In this document: positions 17,548-26,207 of the stretch, in pieces | How the letters are laid out: every line of letters begins with the position of its first letter | Numbering within the stretch: the first letter of the stretch is position 1 | Assembly: GCF_015140235.1 (NCBI RefSeq) | Contig: NZ_AP023321.1 | Location: 2,284,501-2,348,500, forward strand | Direction: 5' to 3' | DNA: 64,000 bases | Source of the DNA: Solibaculum mannosilyticum | GTDB taxonomy: Bacteria; Bacillota; Clostridia; Oscillospirales; Acutalibacteraceae | The notes under the pieces: generated by a model | What the model saw: only the letters and a program-made list of their open reading frames with translations | Databases searched by the model: none | What the model was told of the DNA's origin: nothing | Translations under genes and position numbers: made by a program

Positions 17548-19638
17548 TTACAAGATACCAAACAACAGCTTCCCGTAGGAAGGATAGGGCCACACCTGGG
17601 AAGAGGTAATGCTCTCCAGTTCATCGGTGACGGCGCGCAGGGCGGTCATATCGGAAAAAATCACATCTTTGTAGTAAAAAGCGGCCTGTTCAAAATCAGC
17701 GATGTCCTTTGCCTTGACCAGATCGTCCTCCAATGTCTCCATGTTTTGGAACACCGATGCCGACAGCTGGGAAATGATCTTGACCGACTGGGTCTCATAG
17801 GTGGAATCGATGTCCGGCGACAAGGACTTCTTTGCCAAAGCCGTATCGGCCAGCTGCTGGGCGTATTTGCTGACGGCTGGGAGGATATCCTTGCGCACCA
17901 TATCCACCATGGTGAGGGCCTCGATGTTGAGGGTCTTGGTATAATTCTCCATCATGATCTCATAACGGGCGTGCATCTCGTCCTCGCTGAATACCTTATG
18001 GGTGGTGAAAAGCTGGATGTTCTTTTTGTGCACGAAATAAGGCAGTGCATCGGGCGTCGTCTTGAGATTGAGGAGTCCCCGCCGTTCGGCCTCTGCCACC
18101 CATGCTTCATCGTAGCCGTTGTCGTTGAAGATGATGCGTTTGTGCTCCTTGATGACGCGCTGAATCAGGCGATGCAGATCGTTTGCAAAGTCTGCTGACC
18201 CCTCCAGCTGGTCGGCAAACTGGCGGAGTTCCTCGGCGACGGCGGTATTGAGCACCATATTGGGCCCGGCGATGGAGGCCGACGATCCCAGCATACGGAA
18301 TTCAAACTTATTGCCGGTAAAGGCAAAGGGAGACGTCCGGTTGCGGTCGGTGGTATCCTTTTGGAACTTGGGCAGGACGTGCACTCCTACACGCATCAGT
18401 TCTTTTTCCTTGGCGTCGTAGGAGGTGTCTTGTTCAATGGCCTCCAGGATCTCGGTCAATTCGCTGCCCAGGAACATGGATACAATGGCGGGCGGCGCCT
18501 CGTTGGCCCCCAGACGATGGTCGTTCCCCGCCGACGCGGCCGACAGCCTCAGCATATCCTGGTACTCGTCCACCGCCTTGATGACGGCGCAGAGGAACAG
18601 CAGGAATTGGGCGTTTTCATACGGCGTCTCCCCCGGCTCCAGGAGGTTGACGCCGGTGTTGGTGGAGATAGACCAGTTGTTGTGTTTGCCGCTGCCGTTG
18701 ACGCCCGCAAAAGGCTTCTCATGGAGCAGGCATACCAGATCGTGCTTCTTGGCGATGCGCTGCATCAGTTCCATGGTCAGCTGGTTGTGATCGGTGGCGA
18801 TGTTGGTGGTGCTAAAGATGGGGGCCAGCTCATGCTGGGCGGGCGCTACTTCATTGTGTTCGGTCTTGGCCAGGATGCCCAGCTTCCACAGTTCCTCATT
18901 GAGTTCCTTCATGTAGGCCTGCACACGGGATTTGATGGTGCCGAAGTAATGATCCTCCATCTCCTGCCCTTTGGGGGTCTTGGCCCCGAAGAGGGTCCGG
19001 CCGGTATAAAGCAGGTCTTTGCGCTGTTCGTAATATTTCTTGTCCACCAGGAAGTACTCCTGCTCCGGCCCCACGGTGGTTTTGACGGAGGTGACGTCCT
19101 GGTTGCCGAACAGCTTGAGCACACGCATGGCCTGTCTGTTGATGGCCTCCATGGACCGCAGGAGAGGGGTCTTTTTGTCCAGGGCGTGGCCGCCGTAGGA
19201 ACAGAATGCGGTGGGAATGCACAGGATGCCGTTTTTGATGAAGGCATAGGATGTGGGGTCCCAGGCGGTATAGCCTCTGGCCTCGAAGGTGGCGCGCAGC
19301 CCGCCGGAGGGGAAGGAGGATGCATCGGGTTCGCCTTGTACCAGTTCCTTGCCGGAGAACTCCATGATGACACGTCCGTCGCTGGTGGGGGTGATGAAAC
19401 TGTCGTGTTTCTCGGCGGTGATGCCGGTCATGGGCTGGAACCAATGGGTATAATGGGTGGCGCCTTTTTCAACGGCCCAATCCTTCATGGCGTTTGCCAC
19501 CACGGTAGCGATGTTAATGTCCAGACTCCTCCCGTTTTTCATGGTGCGCTGCAATTGGCGGAAGGTCTCTTTCGGAAGACGCTGTCTCATTGTGTTCTCA
19601 TCGAATACCATGGATCCAAACAATTCGGTGGTTTTCAT
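17548..19638 (-). CDS. glnN: Glutamine synthetase type III
   Basis: 696 residues from the ATG at 19638, with a GGAG-type ribosome binding site at about 19647-19650; longer in-frame starts lie in the leader hairpin region. Type III hallmarks are the long N-terminal domain ([22 protein letters not shown]), [36 protein letters not shown], the ATP-site [10 protein letters not shown] and the [16 protein letters not shown] region. It makes glutamine from glutamate, ATP and ammonia in the cytosol as a dodecamer. It sits between gltB and an XRE regulator. Its leader contains two tandem terminator-like hairpins, which points to control by premature termination. Confidence 0.95.
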   Translation of the reverse strand: MKTTELFGSMVFDENTMRQRLPKETFRQLQRTMKNGRSLDINIATVVANAMKDWAVEKGATHYTHWFQPMTGITAEKHDSFITPTSDGRVIMEFSGKELVQGEPDASSFPSGGLRATFEARGYTAWDPTSYAFIKNGILCIPTAFCSYGGHALDKKTPLLRSMEAINRQAMRVLKLFGNQDVTSVKTTVGPEQEYFLVDKKYYEQRKDLLYTGRTLFGAKTPKGQEMEDHYFGTIKSRVQAYMKELNEELWKLGILAKTEHNEVAPAQHELAPIFSTTNIATDHNQLTMELMQRIAKKHDLVCLLHEKPFAGVNGSGKHNNWSISTNTGVNLLEPGETPYENAQFLLFLCAVIKAVDEYQDMLRLSAASAGNDHRLGANEAPPAIVSMFLGSELTEILEAIEQDTSYDAKEKELMRVGVHVLPKFQKDTTDRNRTSPFAFTGNKFEFRMLGSSASIAGPNMVLNTAVAEELRQFADQLEGSADFANDLHRLIQRVIKEHKRIIFNDNGYDEAWVAEAERRGLLNLKTTPDALPYFVHKKNIQLFTTHKVFSEDEMHARYEIMMENYTKTLNIEALTMVDMVRKDILPAVSKYAQQLADTALAKKSLSPDIDSTYETQSVKIISQLSASVFQNMETLEDDLVKAKDIADFEQAAFYYKDVIFSDMTALRAVTDELESITSSQVWPYPSYGKLLFGIL

Positions 19639-19843
19639 TGTTCCAATCTCCTTTTTCATCAAAAATAAGAAAACGGCAATGCGTACAAAGAGTTGGTCCC
19701 TTTGCGACGTCATTGCCGTTTTATGGTCTCGTCCTGAATTCCTCACACGCGTTGATGCCCTGCACGAACTGCCTCCATTGGCAATCTGTGCAAAAGAAAA
19801 ACGCCGCAGAATCTCTTGCTCTGCGACGCCATTGCCGTTTCTG
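19639..19843 (-). promoter_or_regulatory. glnN leader with two related terminator hairpins
   Basis: About 200-nt transcribed leader. Hairpin 1: stem at 19801-19829 (GCGTCGCAGA/TCTGCGGCGT) followed on the minus strand by TTTTTC. Hairpin 2: 12-bp perfect outer stem pairing 19670-19681 with 19711-19722, enclosing a GCAAAG/CTTTGT inner stem and followed by TTTTCTTATTTTT just before the ribosome binding site. The two begin with a 22-bp direct repeat (19819-19840 and 19700-19721) that matches at 20 of 22 positions. Likely an attenuation/antitermination region for nitrogen control; the ANTAR protein at 21835 is a candidate factor. Confidence 0.7.
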
Positions 19844-19849
19844 GTGAGT

Positions 19850-19878
19850 ATTATAGATCCGCCCTACGGATTTGTCAA
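19850..19878 (-). promoter_or_regulatory. Sigma-A promoter of glnN
   Basis: Minus-strand TTGACA (19873-19878) and TATAAT (19850-19855) with a 17-bp spacer; places the start of transcription near 19843. Confidence 0.88.
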
Positions 19879-19913
19879 GGTGTTTTTTGCTATTTTCCAG
19901 CAAAACAGCAGGA

Positions 19914-20303
19914 TCAGCTTGTTTGTTCCGACTCCAGATCCTGCGGTTGGCTTTCTTCTGAAGCGGACGTCCCCATCTCAAAAGACGTTTTAATGGCGTA
20001 CAGCGCTTCAAATGCCCTTATGATTTCGTCGTGACGCAGACGATCCAGCCGTCCGACCACTTCCAGCAGTGCGAACTGGGCGCGAAGTTTATCCTCATCC
20101 ATAAAGAAACTGTCAGTAGGTACGCCAAACAGTTGTGCCAAATTGTAAAACATCATCAGACCCGGCAACGACAAGCCACGTTCAATCTGTGTAATATGAT
20201 GAGGCGTTTTATCCATCTTCTCCGCCAGCTGGGCCTGGGTCATCCCCGCCTGTTCCCGGAAGTATTTTACCCGTTTCCCAATGTTGTAAAAATTCATGTC
20301 CAT
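19914..20303 (-). CDS. XRE-family transcriptional regulator
   Basis: 129 residues. Residues 5-65 are a Cro/C1-type helix-turn-helix (GKRVKYFREQAGMTQAQLAEKMDKTPHHITQIERGLSLP), followed by a helical region and an acidic, Ser/Gln-rich tail. It lies between two glutamine synthetase genes, so it may regulate nitrogen genes, but no operator is visible to prove this. Transcribed leftwards from near 20304 and ends just before the glnN promoter. Confidence 0.85.
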   Translation of the reverse strand: MDMNFYNIGKRVKYFREQAGMTQAQLAEKMDKTPHHITQIERGLSLPGLMMFYNLAQLFGVPTDSFFMDEDKLRAQFALLEVVGRLDRLRHDEIIRAFEALYAIKTSFEMGTSASEESQPQDLESEQTS

Positions 20304-20430
20304 TCCCTAACACAACCTAGTCTTATTCTTACAAGATTAGTATGCCTTAGTTTCTGGCCACATTAAACGACTTGAAATTATCAAAATAATCATTAAAAAG
20401 TAATAATTCCCTCTGTCTCCCCCGTCCCGC

Positions 20431-20459
20431 TTGACAAACCGGCCGGAATGTTGTAAACT
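20431..20459 (+). promoter_or_regulatory. Sigma-A promoter of the glutamine synthetase/ANTAR unit
   Basis: TTGACA at 20431-20436 and TAAACT at 20454-20459 with a 17-bp spacer; transcription should start near 20466. Confidence 0.82.
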
Positions 20460-20485
20460 GGAAGAAATTTTAGATATCGAGTTTA

Positions 20486-20550
20486 TGAGCAATGGTGTTC
20501 ATCTAGGGGGAGGAGCAGTTTTCCCCGCCTAGGATGAGCGCCGTTTTTTG
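20486..20550 (+). terminator. Leader terminator upstream of the short glutamine synthetase
   Basis: A strong stem pairs 20494-20507 (GGTGTTCATCTAGG) with 20528-20542 (CCTAGGATGAGCGCC), with an inner GGGG/CCCC extension and a T6 run at 20544-20549. It lies between the promoter and the start codon at 20591, so it must be bypassed for expression. The 5' arm begins GCAATGGTGT, resembling the repeated GCAATGRCGT element in the glnN leader. Confidence 0.8.
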
Positions 20551-20590
20551 TTTTCCCCCATCGGGTCAAACCACAAGGAGGTTTTTTGTG

Positions 20591-21799
20591 ATGTATTCCT
20601 ACCAAGAGGTTCTGGATTTTGTGGAACAGGAAGATGTTAAATTCATCCGTCTGGCCTTTTTTGACGTCTTCGGCGTCCAAAAGAACGTCTCGATCATGCC
20701 CCAGGAACTGCGACGCGCCTTTGAGGAAGGCATCTCCTTCGACGCATCGGCTGTCCGCGGGTTCGGCGACGAGATGGATTCCGATTTGTTCCTCCATCCC
20801 GATCCGTCTACCATCGCCGTCCTCCCCTGGCGTCCCTCCAATGGACGGGTCGTGCGCATGTACTGCGATATCCGGTATCCGGACGGCCGCCTGTTCGAAC
20901 GGGACTGCCGTCTCATCCTCAAAAACGCCGTGCGGGAAGCGTCCGAACAGGGCATCCAGGTGGACTTTGGATCAGAGGTGGAATTCTATCTCTTTGAAAC
21001 CGATGAAAACGGGGCGCCTACCCATCGCCCCTTCGATCAGGCCGGTTATATGGACCTCTCCCCCAGGGATAAGGGGGAAAATATCCGCCGGGAGATCTGC
21101 TTTACCCTCATCGATATGGACATCCAGCCCGAGGCCTCCCATCACGAAGAGGGCCCGGGACAAAATGAAATCGATTTCCACTACAGCGATGCCCTCACAT
21201 CGGCCGACAATACCGCTACCTTTAAATGGGTGGTGGAGTCCATCGCCATGCGCAACGGCGTATGGGCCGACTTCTCCCCCAAACCCCTTTCCGATCAGCC
21301 CGGCAACGGTATGCACATCAACCTCTCCCTCAAGAGCCGGGACGGCAGGGATTATTCCGACTCCTTTATGGCCGGTATCCTCTCCCACATCCAGGAGATG
21401 ACCCTTTTCCTCAATCCCACCCATCAATCCTACCAGCGCCTGGGGGAATTCAAGGCCCCGAAATACGTGGTGTGGTCGCCGGAAAACCGGTCGCAGCTCA
21501 TCCGCATCCCCGCCGTCAAAGGTCCCCGCAGGCGCATTGAACTGCGTTCCCCCGACTCCCAGGCCAACCCTTACATCGCCTTCGCCCTCTTGATCCTCGC
21601 CGGGCTGGACGGCGTCAAAAACGGCCTTGTCCCTCCCCCTCCCACCAATATCAACGTCTACAAGGCCGATCCTTCGGTGGTAAAGGGTTTCCAGTCCCTG
21701 CCCGACAGCCTCCATGAGGCCGTCCAGAAGGCCTCCTCCAGCCGTTTCATCCAGTCGGTTTTGCCCAAAGGGTATTTGGAGGCCTATTCCAGAACCTGA
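20591..21799 (+). CDS. glnA: Glutamine synthetase type I-like, short form
   Basis: 402 residues from the ATG at 20591, preceded by AAGGAGG. Typical type I segments: VKFIRLAFFDVFGVQKNV, DFGSEVEFYLFE (metal ligands), SHHEEGPGQNEIDF, NGMHINLSL (substrate loop), RSQLIRIPA and RRIELRSPDSQANPYIAFA. It is about 40 residues shorter than Bacillus GlnA: the conserved C-terminal tail with the WE...Y residues is missing, and the HGSG-like loop reads QPGNGMH. It may be a divergent or regulatory glutamine synthetase, or one active on another amine. Encoded behind a leader terminator and followed by the ANTAR regulator. Confidence 0.88.
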   Translation: MYSYQEVLDFVEQEDVKFIRLAFFDVFGVQKNVSIMPQELRRAFEEGISFDASAVRGFGDEMDSDLFLHPDPSTIAVLPWRPSNGRVVRMYCDIRYPDGRLFERDCRLILKNAVREASEQGIQVDFGSEVEFYLFETDENGAPTHRPFDQAGYMDLSPRDKGENIRREICFTLIDMDIQPEASHHEEGPGQNEIDFHYSDALTSADNTATFKWVVESIAMRNGVWADFSPKPLSDQPGNGMHINLSLKSRDGRDYSDSFMAGILSHIQEMTLFLNPTHQSYQRLGEFKAPKYVVWSPENRSQLIRIPAVKGPRRRIELRSPDSQANPYIAFALLILAGLDGVKNGLVPPPPTNINVYKADPSVVKGFQSLPDSLHEAVQKASSSRFIQSVLPKGYLEAYSRT

Positions 21800-21834
21800 T
21801 CCCTGCCAAATTCAGCGGGAAGGAGAGAGCATCT

Positions 21835-22419
21835 GTGCCTGAGCAGAAAGAACCCTATCGTGTGCTGGTCGTCTCCAGCTCTGCCAAGTATTCCAAGCTT
21901 CTGGGCGAATGCTTGCCCGGGCCGCAGTATTTCCCCATCGATTGCGTCGCGACCGCCGGGGAAGCCAAACGGCGTCTGATCAGCACCCACTATTCCATTA
22001 TCATCATCAACTCCCCCCTGGAAGACGACTTCGGCAGCAGGCTGGCTTTGGACATCAGCGCCCAGTATACCGCCGGTATCCTGCTCCTGGTCAAGGCGGA
22101 GCTCTTCGAGCAGACGGCTTATGGGGTGGAGGATTCCGGAGTGGTCACCCTTCCCAAACCCACCTCCCGGCAAATGGTGTACAGCGCCGTCAAAATGCTG
22201 ACCGCCGTCCAGGCAAAGATCCAAAAAATCCAGCGGGAGACGGTCAGCCTCAAAAGCCGGATGGAGGAAATCCGGCTGGTAAACCGGGCCAAATGGGTGC
22301 TCATCGATCGGCTCAAGATGACCGAGCCGGAGGCCCATCGGTATATTGAGAAACAGGCTATGGACCGGTGTGTCAAAAAGTCGCAGGTGGCCCAGAGCAT
22401 CCTGCGCACCTATGAATAA
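21835..22419 (+). CDS. ANTAR-domain response regulator (RNA-binding antiterminator type)
   Basis: 194 residues, GTG start at 21835 behind AAGGAGA. An N-terminal receiver-like domain (YRVLVVSSSAKYSKLL) lacks the standard pair of acidic residues and phosphorylatable Asp in the usual context, so it may not be a classical phospho-receiver. A coiled-coil linker is followed by a C-terminal ANTAR domain (VNRAKWVLIDRLKMTEPEAHRYIEKQAMDRCVKKSQVAQSIL). ANTAR proteins bind paired RNA hairpins in leaders and prevent termination. The neighbouring glutamine synthetase leaders with terminators are the obvious candidate targets. Confidence 0.88.
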   Translation: MPEQKEPYRVLVVSSSAKYSKLLGECLPGPQYFPIDCVATAGEAKRRLISTHYSIIIINSPLEDDFGSRLALDISAQYTAGILLLVKAELFEQTAYGVEDSGVVTLPKPTSRQMVYSAVKMLTAVQAKIQKIQRETVSLKSRMEEIRLVNRAKWVLIDRLKMTEPEAHRYIEKQAMDRCVKKSQVAQSILRTYE

Positions 22420-22466
22420 AAGGATAGAAATCCTACCATCCAATAAAAAAACGGGGGAATGACGGG

Positions 22467-23306
22467 ATGAAACTGAAGTTTACAAAAATGCACGGCTGCG
22501 GCAATGATTACATCTACTTCGACTGCTTCGACCAGACGGTGGAGCATCCGGAGTCTTTGGCAGTGAAGCTTTCCGACCGGCATTTCGGCATCGGCGGGGA
22601 CGGCATTGTACTGATCTGCCCCTCCCGGACGGCCGACGCCAGGATGCGGATGTTTAACCTGGACGGCAGCGAAGGCAATATGTGCGGCAACGCCATCCGC
22701 TGTGTAGGCAAGTATCTCTACGACGTCCGGGGCATCCACAAAACCCGGTTGTCCATCGAGACCAGAAGCGGCGTCAAAAGCCTGGATCTGACCGTCCAGG
22801 ACGGGCAGGCAACGCTGGTACAGGTGGACATGGGCGTCCCACAGCTCTCCCCCGACCAGATTCCCGTCCTGCTGGAGGGGGACAAAATTGTGGACCATCC
22901 CATAACGGTGGACGGCTCCCCCTACCGTATCACCTGCGTCTCGATGGGGAACCCCCATTGCGTGGTATTCTGCGACGAGGTGGAACATCTCCCCCTCTCC
23001 TCCATCGGCCCCCAGTTTGAACAGCATCCCCTGTTCCCTCAAAGGGTCAACACCGAGTTTGTCCACGTCATCGATCCCCATACTATCCAGATGCGGGTGT
23101 GGGAACGGGGCAGCGGCGAGACCTTTGCCTGCGGGACCGGTGCCTGTGCATCGGTGGTGGCCTGCGTCCTCAACGGGCTTTGCCCTATGGATGAGGATAT
23201 CCGTGTCCTGCTGCGGGGCGGTACTCTTACCATCCGCTATACCAAAAAGGGCGTGTTTATGACCGGCACTGCTACAAAGGTTTTTGACGGCACAGTGCAA
23301 GTGTAA
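22467..23306 (+). CDS. dapF: Diaminopimelate epimerase
   Basis: 279 residues. The catalytic cysteine pair is visible in MCGNAIRC (first Cys) and ACGTGACAS (second Cys), with the start FTKMHGCGNDYIYFD typical of DapF. It converts LL- to meso-diaminopimelate for peptidoglycan and lysine. The gene is 13 bp from dapL, which makes the LL substrate, so the two form a two-step operon. Complete and standard. Confidence 0.95.
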   Translation: MKLKFTKMHGCGNDYIYFDCFDQTVEHPESLAVKLSDRHFGIGGDGIVLICPSRTADARMRMFNLDGSEGNMCGNAIRCVGKYLYDVRGIHKTRLSIETRSGVKSLDLTVQDGQATLVQVDMGVPQLSPDQIPVLLEGDKIVDHPITVDGSPYRITCVSMGNPHCVVFCDEVEHLPLSSIGPQFEQHPLFPQRVNTEFVHVIDPHTIQMRVWERGSGETFACGTGACASVVACVLNGLCPMDEDIRVLLRGGTLTIRYTKKGVFMTGTATKVFDGTVQV

Positions 23307-23319
23307 GGAGGTTTCTTCG

Positions 23320-24504
23320 ATGGCAACCATCAATCAAAATTACTGGAATTTAAAAGAAAGTTATTTGTTTTCTGAAATCGCCAGCCGTGTTTTGTCCTAT
23401 CAGAAAGCACATCCCGACGCCCACATCATCCGCATGGGCATCGGCGATGTCACCCTCCCCCTTCCGCCGGCGGTCATCGACGCCATGCATAAGGCGGTGG
23501 AAGAAATGGGCCACGCCGAAACCTTCCATGGTTACGGCCCTGAACAGGGCTATCATTTTCTCAGGCAAGCCATAGGGGACTATTACAAACAAAAGGGCGT
23601 GTGCCTTCTTCCGGAGGAAATCTTTATCTCCGACGGCGCCAAAAGCGACCTGGGCAATATCCTGGATATCCTGGGCGACAATAGCGTCCTGGTCACCGAT
23701 CCGGTTTATCCGGTCTATGTGGACACCAACAAAATGAGTGGACGTTCCATCTCCTACGCCCAGGCTAATCAGCAAAATCACTTTCTCCCCATGCCTGATC
23801 CCCATCTGACGGCCGACATTATTTATCTCTGTTCTCCCAACAATCCCACCGGCGCGGCATACAGTCGGCAGCAACTAAAGGAGTGGGTGGACTTTGCCAA
23901 TCAAAACGATTCTGTCCTTCTGTTTGACGCCGCCTATGAGGCCTTTGTCACAGAGGATCTCCCGCGCAGCATCTATGAGATCGAAGGTGCGAAAACCTGT
24001 GCCATTGAGTTCTGTTCTTTCTCCAAAACCGCCGGTTTTACAGGCACCCGGTGCGGCTACACAGTGGTACCTCTGGAACTCGTCCGGCAAGAGACCAGCC
24101 TCAATAAATTGTGGCTGCGCCGTCAAACCACCAAGTTTAACGGCGTGCCTTATATCGTTCAGCGCGGCGCTGCTGCGGTGTTCTCTCCCGAAGGACAGGA
24201 ACAAGTAAAGCATAACATCGACTATTACCGTCACAACGCCCAGATGATTACCGATACGCTGGACAAACTGGGGATCTGGTATACCGGCGGCAAGAACTCC
24301 CCTTACATCTGGCTCAAATGCCCCCATGATATGGATTCCTGGACATTTTTTGATTTCCTTCTGGAAAACGCCCATGTGGTGGGCACTCCGGGAGAGGGGT
24401 TCGGATCCTGCGGCGAAGGCTACTTCCGCCTCACCGCCTTCTCATCCCACGAGATGACCCGCACGGCCATGGACCGTTTCTATGCTATCCTCCGCCAGAA
24501 ATGA
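23320..24504 (+). CDS. dapL: LL-diaminopimelate aminotransferase
   Basis: 394 residues; ATG at 23320 behind AAGGAGG. Fold-type I PLP enzyme: SPNNPTGAAY, the Schiff-base lysine in EFCSFSKTAGFTGTRCGY, and the N-terminal motif YLFSEIASRVLSYQKAHP specific to DapL. It converts tetrahydrodipicolinate directly to LL-DAP with glutamate as amino donor, bypassing the succinylase, acetylase and dehydrogenase routes. This ties it to glutamate supply from the gltBD block upstream. Confidence 0.94.
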   Translation: MATINQNYWNLKESYLFSEIASRVLSYQKAHPDAHIIRMGIGDVTLPLPPAVIDAMHKAVEEMGHAETFHGYGPEQGYHFLRQAIGDYYKQKGVCLLPEEIFISDGAKSDLGNILDILGDNSVLVTDPVYPVYVDTNKMSGRSISYAQANQQNHFLPMPDPHLTADIIYLCSPNNPTGAAYSRQQLKEWVDFANQNDSVLLFDAAYEAFVTEDLPRSIYEIEGAKTCAIEFCSFSKTAGFTGTRCGYTVVPLELVRQETSLNKLWLRRQTTKFNGVPYIVQRGAAAVFSPEGQEQVKHNIDYYRHNAQMITDTLDKLGIWYTGGKNSPYIWLKCPHDMDSWTFFDFLLENAHVVGTPGEGFGSCGEGYFRLTAFSSHEMTRTAMDRFYAILRQK

Positions 24505-24570
24505 AAATCCATTTTTATTCCCCTTCCCACTTCTGACAACATCTTTTATTTCTTTCTCTTCTCTCTAAAA

Positions 24571-24610
24571 GCGGGCTTCCTGCACTGTCGGGAAAGCCCG
24601 CATCCTTTTT
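24571..24610 (+). terminator. Terminator of dapF-dapL
   Basis: Stem GCGGGCTT/AAGCCCGC with extra inner pairing, followed by ATCCTTTTT. Confidence 0.8.
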
Positions 24611-24637
24611 CCTGCCGATCGTTTTTACCGATTGCTC

Positions 24638-24666
24638 TTGTATTCGGGGAGAAAATGTACTATAGT
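24638..24666 (+). promoter_or_regulatory. Likely promoter of guaA
   Basis: TTGTAT at 24638-24643 and TATAGT at 24661-24666 with a 17-bp spacer, about 90 bp before the start codon. No purine-riboswitch core is visible in the leader. Confidence 0.5.
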
Positions 24667-24758
24667 TTTAACATGGTAATTTTTGATAAAAGTGCGGACC
24701 TGGTTTTGTCTGGGTGCACAGATCAAATGCAGTAAACTATATTGGGGGAGTGTAAACA

Positions 24759-26063
24759 ATGCAGCAAGATATGATCGTTATCCTTGATCTCGGCAGCGAA
24801 CAAAATACCTTGATCGCTCGGGATATCCGTTCCCTGGGGGTGTATACTGAAATCCATCCTCACGACATCACCGCCGACCAGCTTGGGGCGCTTCCAAACG
24901 TCCGCGGCGTCATCTTAAACGGCGGTCCCAACCGGGTGGTGGACGGCGTCTCCATCGACGCAAGCGACGCCGTGTATCAAAGCGGGTTGCCTCTCTTGGC
25001 AGTGGATCACCAGGGGAAAGCCGATCAGAACCTGGGTTCCTGGCCTCAGGAAGAAGAGGCCCGTATGGATGTCCTAAAGCAGTTTGTTTTTGACCAGTGC
25101 AAGGCGCAAAAAAACTGGAATATGGAAAACTTTATCGCCGATCAGATTGACCTGATCCGTGAACAGGTAGGGGATAAAAAGGTTCTTCTCGCCTTATCCG
25201 GCGGCGTGGATTCATCGGTTGTGGCGGCCCTCCTCATCCGCGCCATCGGCAAACAGCTGACCTGTGTGCATGTCAATCACGGCCTTCTGCGCAAAGGGGA
25301 ACCGGAGCAGGTGGTGGAGGTCTTCCAGAAGCAGATGGGCGCCAACCTGGTGTATGTAGACGCCACAGACCGATTCCTTACAAAGCTGGAAAATGTAGCC
25401 GATCCAGAGAAAAAACGCAAGATCATCGGCGCTGAATTCATCCGCGTATTTGAGGAAGAAGCCCGTAAATTGGATGGGATCCAGTTCTTGGGACAGGGTA
25501 CCATTTATCCTGATATCGTGGAGAGCGGCACGAAAACTGCTAAAATGGTCAAATCCCATCACAACGTAGGCGGCCTGCCGGAGGATATGCAGTTTGAATT
25601 GGTAGAACCCCTTAAGATGCTGTTTAAAGACGAAGTCCGGGCTTGCGGCACGGCTCTGGGCCTGCCGGACAATATGGTATATCGTCAGCCCTTCCCAGGT
25701 CCTGGATTAGGTGTGCGTTGTTTGGGCGCCATCACCAGGGATCGTCTGGAAGCCCTGCGGGAATCGGATGCCATTCTGCGCGAGGAATTTGACAAAGCCG
25801 GTCTGGCCGGTAAAGTATGGCAGTATTTTACTGTGGTACCGGACTTTAAGTCGGTAGGTGTGCGCGATAACGCCCGTTCCTTTGAATGGCCGGCCATCAT
25901 CCGCGCCGTCAATACAGTAGATGCCATGACCGCCACCATCGAGCAGATCGACTGGGATGTTCTGGCCCGCATCACCCAACGCATTACACACGAGGTTCCC
26001 GGCATCAACCGTGTGCTTTATGATCTCACTCCAAAGCCGGTAGGCACCATCGAGTGGGAATGA
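24759..26063 (+). CDS. guaA: GMP synthase with truncated, catalytically incomplete glutaminase domain
   Basis: 434 residues against about 510 in ordinary GuaA. The N-terminal class I glutaminase domain is reduced to about 110 residues: the start (VILDLGSEQNTLIARDIRSLG) and end are recognisable, but LAVDHQGKAD stands where the nucleophile motif GICYG should be, and the catalytic His-Glu pair is gone. The ATP pyrophosphatase domain is intact (LALSGGVDSSVVAAL P-loop) and so is the C-terminal dimerisation domain (PFPGPGLGVRCLG, ending GTIEWE). It should make GMP from XMP with free ammonia. The 3' end is the insertion site of the mobile element; the last codons GAG TGG GAA TGA are part of attL. 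Confidence 0.92.
   Translation: MQQDMIVILDLGSEQNTLIARDIRSLGVYTEIHPHDITADQLGALPNVRGVILNGGPNRVVDGVSIDASDAVYQSGLPLLAVDHQGKADQNLGSWPQEEEARMDVLKQFVFDQCKAQKNWNMENFIADQIDLIREQVGDKKVLLALSGGVDSSVVAALLIRAIGKQLTCVHVNHGLLRKGEPEQVVEVFQKQMGANLVYVDATDRFLTKLENVADPEKKRKIIGAEFIRVFEEEARKLDGIQFLGQGTIYPDIVESGTKTAKMVKSHHNVGGLPEDMQFELVEPLKMLFKDEVRACGTALGLPDNMVYRQPFPGPGLGVRCLGAITRDRLEALRESDAILREEFDKAGLAGKVWQYFTVVPDFKSVGVRDNARSFEWPAIIRAVNTVDAMTATIEQIDWDVLARITQRITHEVPGINRVLYDLTPKPVGTIEWE
26051..26059 (+). repeat. attL core at the guaA 3' end
   Basis: CGAGTGGGA, repeated at 37670-37678. Both copies continue so that GAG TGG GAR and a stop codon can be read (TGA here, TAA at attR), as expected when an element integrates into the guaA 3' end and restores the reading frame. 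Confidence 0.8.
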
Positions 26064-26120
26064 TTTCAGAGGCCCGGAAAAGCCCGTAGTTACTGGGTTT
26101 TCCAAGGCTTGATGCCCTCC

Positions 26121-26140
26121 GTGGCAACGATTTGGCAACA
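26121..26140 (+). repeat. Left arm-type integrase sites
   Basis: GTGGCAAC, four bases, TGGCAACA. The same 8+4+8 pattern with different middle bases occurs at 37551-37570 near the right end. Confidence 0.6.
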
Positions 26141-26164
26141 GTTTTCATTATTCCAAAGATAAAG

Positions 26165-26205
26165 AGCTACCTGATTTGCGAAAGTCAGGTAGCTCTTTTT
26201 GTTTT
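26165..26205 (-). terminator. Terminator downstream of the element repressor
   Basis: Stem AAGAGCTACCTGA/TCAGGTAGCTCTT with flanking A and T runs; can act on both strands. Confidence 0.8.
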
Positions 26206-26207
26206 AC

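Noticed and set aside
24667-24758. Purine riboswitch before guaA
   Set aside because: The conserved three-way junction core and loop-loop sequences of the purine aptamer are not present.
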